Assembly (NCBI RefSeq): GCF_002080435.1
Contig: NZ_CP020538.1
Coordinates: 1,302,001-1,366,000, forward strand
Reading direction: 5' to 3'
Source: Sphingobium herbicidovorans
Lineage (GTDB): Bacteria > Pseudomonadota > Alphaproteobacteria > Sphingomonadales > Sphingomonadaceae
DNA length: 64,000 bases
The notes under the pieces are model-generated. The model had not been told where the DNA came from. It saw nothing but the letters and a program-made list of their open reading frames with translations, and searched no databases. Of this stretch, positions 61,172 through 64,000 are shown piece after piece. The position numbers and the translations under genes are program-made. Position 1 is the first letter of the stretch. Each line of letters opens with the position of its first letter.

Positions 61172-61615
61172 ATGGCAAAGGCAATGCTCCTCGGACTGAT
61201 TGTGACAAGCGTACTCCTATCCGCGGCTGCGCAGCTTATCCTGAAGATCGGCATGTCCAGCGCCACAGTGCAAGGCGCTCTGGCCCAATCTGAACAGTCG
61301 CTGTTCCGTGCGGCGGTAGTCATTGCAACCTCGCCTCTGATCATCCTTGGGCTTAGCTGCTTCATATTGAGCGCGGTGGTGTGGTTGCTGGTCCTGGCGC
61401 ACGTCGATCTTTCGACGGCTTACCCCTTCATTGGACTGGGCCTGGTCCTCACGGTAGCGTCAGGCTACTTCATCCTTGGGGAGCCGATGCCCATGACCAA
61501 GCTCGTCGGGGTCGGGGCCATTGTTTTCGGCGTGGTGCTGATCGGCCTCTCCGTGTCCTCAAAGGACAGGACGGAAAAGCTCTCAGGGACTCTGGTGCAG
61601 ACGTCCCGACTCTGA
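61172..61615 (+). CDS. Small SMR/EamA-like membrane protein
   Basis: A 147-residue protein with four hydrophobic helices: LLGLIVTSVLLSAAAQLILK, a second in AAVVIATSPLIILGLSCFIL, then VVWLLVLAHVDLSTAYPFIGLGLVLT and VGVGAIVFGVVLIGLS. The layout fits the small multidrug-resistance/EamA half-size fold, which includes ArnE/ArnF, flippases for undecaprenyl-phosphate sugars. Position after the GT-C-like gene favours lipid-linked sugar flipping. The ATG at 61172 is used; 61157 is five codons earlier. Confidence 0.72.
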   Translation: MAKAMLLGLIVTSVLLSAAAQLILKIGMSSATVQGALAQSEQSLFRAAVVIATSPLIILGLSCFILSAVVWLLVLAHVDLSTAYPFIGLGLVLTVASGYFILGEPMPMTKLVGVGAIVFGVVLIGLSVSSKDRTEKLSGTLVQTSRL

Positions 61616-61627
61616 TTCTGGAGCCCG

Positions 61628-61662
61628 GACTATTGCGGCCGCAAATAGTCAGGCCATTTTTT
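61628..61662 (+). terminator. Terminator after the SMR-like gene
   Basis: GACTATTGC and GCAAATAGTC pair with one bulged A around the palindrome GGCC, followed by six T at 61657-61662. It ends the plus-strand transcript and overlaps the stop of the convergent HAD gene. Confidence 0.75.
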
Positions 61663-62359
61663 CCCTATATAGTGGCTGGAACAAAGCGTCCGCGAAAGAC
61701 TCGAAGCATTCGACTTCCGCTGGCGCACCACGGGACAGAATAAGCGCGCGCATATTAAGGCGAGCGGCCACCGCCCAGTCTCGATCGACACGATCGCCAA
61801 TCAGCACCGCACGGTCGGGAGAAACCCCTGTCAACCGCAAGAGCTTTTCGAGTCCTGTCGGATCGGGCTTGGGACGGCCCACATCGGGATCAGTAGCGGC
61901 GACGACAAAATCGGCGGTGAGGCCTAGCGCGGCTAGCTTCGCCGCAGCCGGATAATCGGAAAAGATCGCGATCCGCTTGCCCTCGCGCGTTATTGCTTCG
62001 AAGAGCTGCTGGACCCCCGAGCGGCGACAGGCGGCAAGCATGGAAAGGGGGCGCTCTTCCATCCATTCGGCGACCATCGTGCGCACCGCTTCAGCGGTGC
62101 AACCACGCCGTGTCGCGGGAACGGCATATTGAGCGACCAGGAAGTCCTTGGCCGGGCTTTCCGCCAGCGCCTCGCGACAGCGACGAAATTCACGAAGTGT
62201 CAGTAGCGTATTGAGGCTTCGGCGGACGATCGCGTCGCGCATCAGAGCCATCAGCATGCGCGCCCGCAGGCGCTTTTGATCGTAAAGGGTGCCATCCATA
62301 TCGAAGATGACGAGATCGATCGCATCCCAATCGAGCGGAATGGACATCCTTGCCGCCAT
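61649..62359 (-). CDS. HAD-family phosphatase
   Basis: A HAD hydrolase of about 236 residues. Motif I is VIFDMDGTLYDQ, motif II IAIFSDYPAA, motif III lysine in VGRPKPDPTG and motif IV VLIGDRVDRDW. Its gene overlaps or touches the UbiA-type gene, the arrangement expected if it removes the 5-phosphate of a polyprenyl-phosphoryl-pentose-5-phosphate. A TTG at 62374 overlapping the UbiA-type stop (TTGA) is an alternative start, as is ATG 62347. Confidence 0.82.
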   Translation of the reverse strand: MAARMSIPLDWDAIDLVIFDMDGTLYDQKRLRARMLMALMRDAIVRRSLNTLLTLREFRRCREALAESPAKDFLVAQYAVPATRRGCTAEAVRTMVAEWMEERPLSMLAACRRSGVQQLFEAITREGKRIAIFSDYPAAAKLAALGLTADFVVAATDPDVGRPKPDPTGLEKLLRLTGVSPDRAVLIGDRVDRDWAVAARLNMRALILSRGAPAEVECFESFADALFQPLYREKMA

Positions 62360-62370
62360 GCCGCGCCCGA

Positions 62371-63360
62371 TCAATCGACTTTAATGAGATAGGGCTGCGA
62401 GAGCGAGTCCAGCCAAGGCACGTCCACGAAGGTTGCGACCGCAACCGCCAGGACGGCCAGGCCAGTCGCAGCCAGCAGGCGGCGTGAACGAAATAGTCGC
62501 TCAGGCCGCTGCGCGACCGACCCCTCCCGCAACGCCAGCCACATATAGATCGCGAACAACCCTGCGATGAACGGAAAGGCGACAATATATTCGAGGCGAT
62601 ACTTAATCAGAAATACGGCAATGAAAAATGCCGAAAGCATCGCGTAGAGGAAGCAGGATACGGTGAGATTCTCACTCGAATAGCCGCGGAATGATTTGCG
62701 GTAACGGTGCAGCATATCGACGCCCTGACCAGCAACGACATCGCGATATTCACTCAGGCGTTTGGCGCCCATCAGGAAAGCGCCCCCTGCCCAATATGCG
62801 ATGAAGAGGCTGGCCGGCGGCAGAGCGGTAGAATCCACCATGGCCCAGCCAAGCAACAGACGGATCGGATTATTTACCGACTCGCTGATGACATCGAGAT
62901 AGACTTTGTCCTTTGTCCGGATCGGCTCGACATTGTAGCTTATTCCCGAGAGTCCGAACGCCACCGAGGCGACAAAGAACAGATGTCCCAATTGGTAGCC
63001 CAGGAATAATCCAAGGAGCAGCAATGTGAAATATTCAGCATAAACAAGGGTCGGTGAAAGCGCATGATGAACTGCGGTACGTTTTGACTTGACCGGATGA
63101 AAGGCGTCAGATTCGCGATCCAGCCATTCGTTGATCACATAATTGGCCGACGCGATCAGGATAGCGCTCAGAAAGCCAACCACCAGTCGATCGACCGAAA
63201 AATGCACCGCGCCCTGGTGGATAGCATAGGCCAGCACAATGCCCGGGATGATGAAGACATGCTTCGTCATGTGGTCAAAGCGCGCGATGGCAAGATAGTC
63301 GCGCAGCGATGCTTGAGAACGAACGACGCCGGGGTTTGTGGCGTCAGACTGGTTGATCAT
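62371..63360 (-). CDS. UbiA-family prenyltransferase, decaprenyl-phosphate phosphoribosyltransferase type
   Basis: A 329-residue polytopic UbiA-superfamily enzyme. The first metal motif reads NEWLDRESD (Asn77, Glu78, Asp81, Asp85) followed by HPVKSKR, the H-P-x-K-x-x-R pattern of DPPR synthases (mycobacterial Rv3806c type) rather than ubiquinone UbiA. The second loop has AKRLSEYRDVVAGQG and HRYRKSFRGYSSENL. It should transfer a phosphoribosyl from PRPP to polyprenyl phosphate, an inference from these motifs. The ATG at 63360 follows GGAAGGAG. Confidence 0.78.
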   Translation of the reverse strand: MINQSDATNPGVVRSQASLRDYLAIARFDHMTKHVFIIPGIVLAYAIHQGAVHFSVDRLVVGFLSAILIASANYVINEWLDRESDAFHPVKSKRTAVHHALSPTLVYAEYFTLLLLGLFLGYQLGHLFFVASVAFGLSGISYNVEPIRTKDKVYLDVISESVNNPIRLLLGWAMVDSTALPPASLFIAYWAGGAFLMGAKRLSEYRDVVAGQGVDMLHRYRKSFRGYSSENLTVSCFLYAMLSAFFIAVFLIKYRLEYIVAFPFIAGLFAIYMWLALREGSVAQRPERLFRSRRLLAATGLAVLAVAVATFVDVPWLDSLSQPYLIKVD

Positions 63361-63742
63361 CACATTCTGCTCCTTCCGGCAATGCAGATAAAACTCATCC
63401 CGTTCGCAGCGATCGCTGACCGTTATCATGCACAATGTTGCAGATAGTTATTGCCATAGAGGCCAGTGTCAAGCCAGTGTCGCCGCAGGTTCAAAAGGGG
63501 CAGATTTGCGACGCTTATGGATACAGGTCAGCTGCATTCCGCCGCGATTGCGATTTCGAACAGTCCCTGAACGGGCAACATCTTCGCAGAGCGGTTATTA
63601 CGGTCGCCCAAGTAAGAGCGAGTCCATTCTCTGTGCCTTCGAGACTGGACAGGGGGCTGGAGGCTGCCCCTCTACATTAAGTAACCTGTTATAGAAAATG
63701 CAGAGTCTGCCGCCGGCCGAACCCGGGGGGCAGCCGATGGGA
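63361..63742. other. Intergenic region upstream of the UbiA-type gene
   Basis: About 380 bases between the UbiA-type start and the stop of the tyrosine-autokinase gene (both minus strand). I see no supported gene. The promoter of the UbiA-type gene is expected here. Confidence 0.45.
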
Positions 63743-64000
63743 TCACGCCATATGATCCGCGCGATCGCGCCAGCGGAACGAAGTTACCCGCTCGTACCAA
63801 CGGCGGCGGGTAGGCATCTCGCCGTCGAAATATTCTGCTGAGTCCATGTAGAACTGGACAGGGTCGCCATAGCCGCGGCGCGCATGTTCTGCATAATCCA
63901 CACGATTTATGACCACCCCATCCACCGGCTTTTGCAGCACCTGCAGCGCGGCGCGCACCTGCTCGATCGTGGTGCGGCCCCAGCGCACAACCAGCAGGGT
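63743..64000 (-). CDS. Polysaccharide tyrosine autokinase (BY-kinase), C-terminal end, partial
   Basis: The 86 codons to the window edge are the C-terminal end of a BY-kinase of the Wzc/ExoP/EpsB type: VVRWGRTTIEQVRAALQVLQ and VDGVVINRVDYAEHARRGYGDP are the last strand and helix of the kinase domain. The tail has five Tyr residues in RGYGDPVQFYMDSAEYF and RRWYERV, the usual autophosphorylation cluster. It controls chain length and export with the Wza-like protein. The 5' end lies outside the window. Confidence 0.8.
   Translation of the reverse strand, partial: TLLVVRWGRTTIEQVRAALQVLQKPVDGVVINRVDYAEHARRGYGDPVQFYMDSAEYFDGEMPTRRRWYERVTSFRWRDRADHMA

Noticed and set aside
1..64000. CRISPR arrays, rRNA, tRNA, insertion sequences or phage genes
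   Set aside because: No regularly spaced repeats, transposase or integrase frames, or RNA gene structures were seen on either strand.

Overview
The window reads as a chromosomal segment of an alphaproteobacterium of the Sphingomonadaceae (Sphingobium/Sphingomonas type). The basis is high GC, alphaproteobacterial gene order (dnaA, rpsT, mutM, ubiE, ubiB, coaBC, dut), and families common in this group: a vgr-related protein, TimA-like/MltA/Smr, a cytochrome b561-YceI fusion and a DUF4136 lipoprotein. The assignment comes from reading the sequence, not from a database search. | Bases 1 to about 32,500 are housekeeping: cell-wall recycling (LD-carboxypeptidase, MltA), dapE, a GGDEF-EAL c-di-GMP enzyme, secB, murJ-trpS, dnaA, rpsT, mutM, ubiE-ubiB-coaBC-dut-moeB-dsrE, thrS-infC, an SDR, msrA, an aspartate-type aminotransferase, pabB/pabC, a thioesterase, cytochrome b561-YceI and an AI-2E-family permease. 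| From about 32.6 kb to the right edge almost every gene fits synthesis, decoration, export or trimming of a surface polysaccharide. There is a Wzx-like flippase, a Wzy-like polymerase, a Wza-like export lipoprotein, an outer-membrane beta-barrel and the C-terminal end of a tyrosine autokinase. There is also an initiating sugar-phosphate transferase, four GT4 glycosyltransferases and a WbpM/CapD-type 4,6-dehydratase with a DegT aminotransferase. Decoration genes encode a formyltransferase, a PIG-L deacetylase, an ATP-grasp enzyme, a HAD phosphatase, a sulfotransferase, an FkbM-type methyltransferase and a second methyltransferase. Two pectate-lyase-like beta-helix proteins, an RTX protein and a LuxR-type regulator with a degenerate receiver complete the set. 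| At the right end a polytopic GT-C-like protein, an SMR/EamA-like small transporter, a HAD phosphatase and a UbiA-family prenyltransferase resemble a polyprenyl-phosphoryl-pentose donor pathway of the mycobacterial DPPR kind. | Points to look at first: an FkbM methyltransferase fused through a membrane helix to an anti-sigma-factor-like periplasmic domain (32577-33986); the DPPR-like module (59891-63360); the amino-sugar decoration operon (35532-40612); a three-way-junction inverted-repeat element covering the murJ ribosome-binding region (8295-8378); a probable AUA start for infC; and three genes broken by single-base losses in G/C runs, which may be sequencing errors or true slippage.
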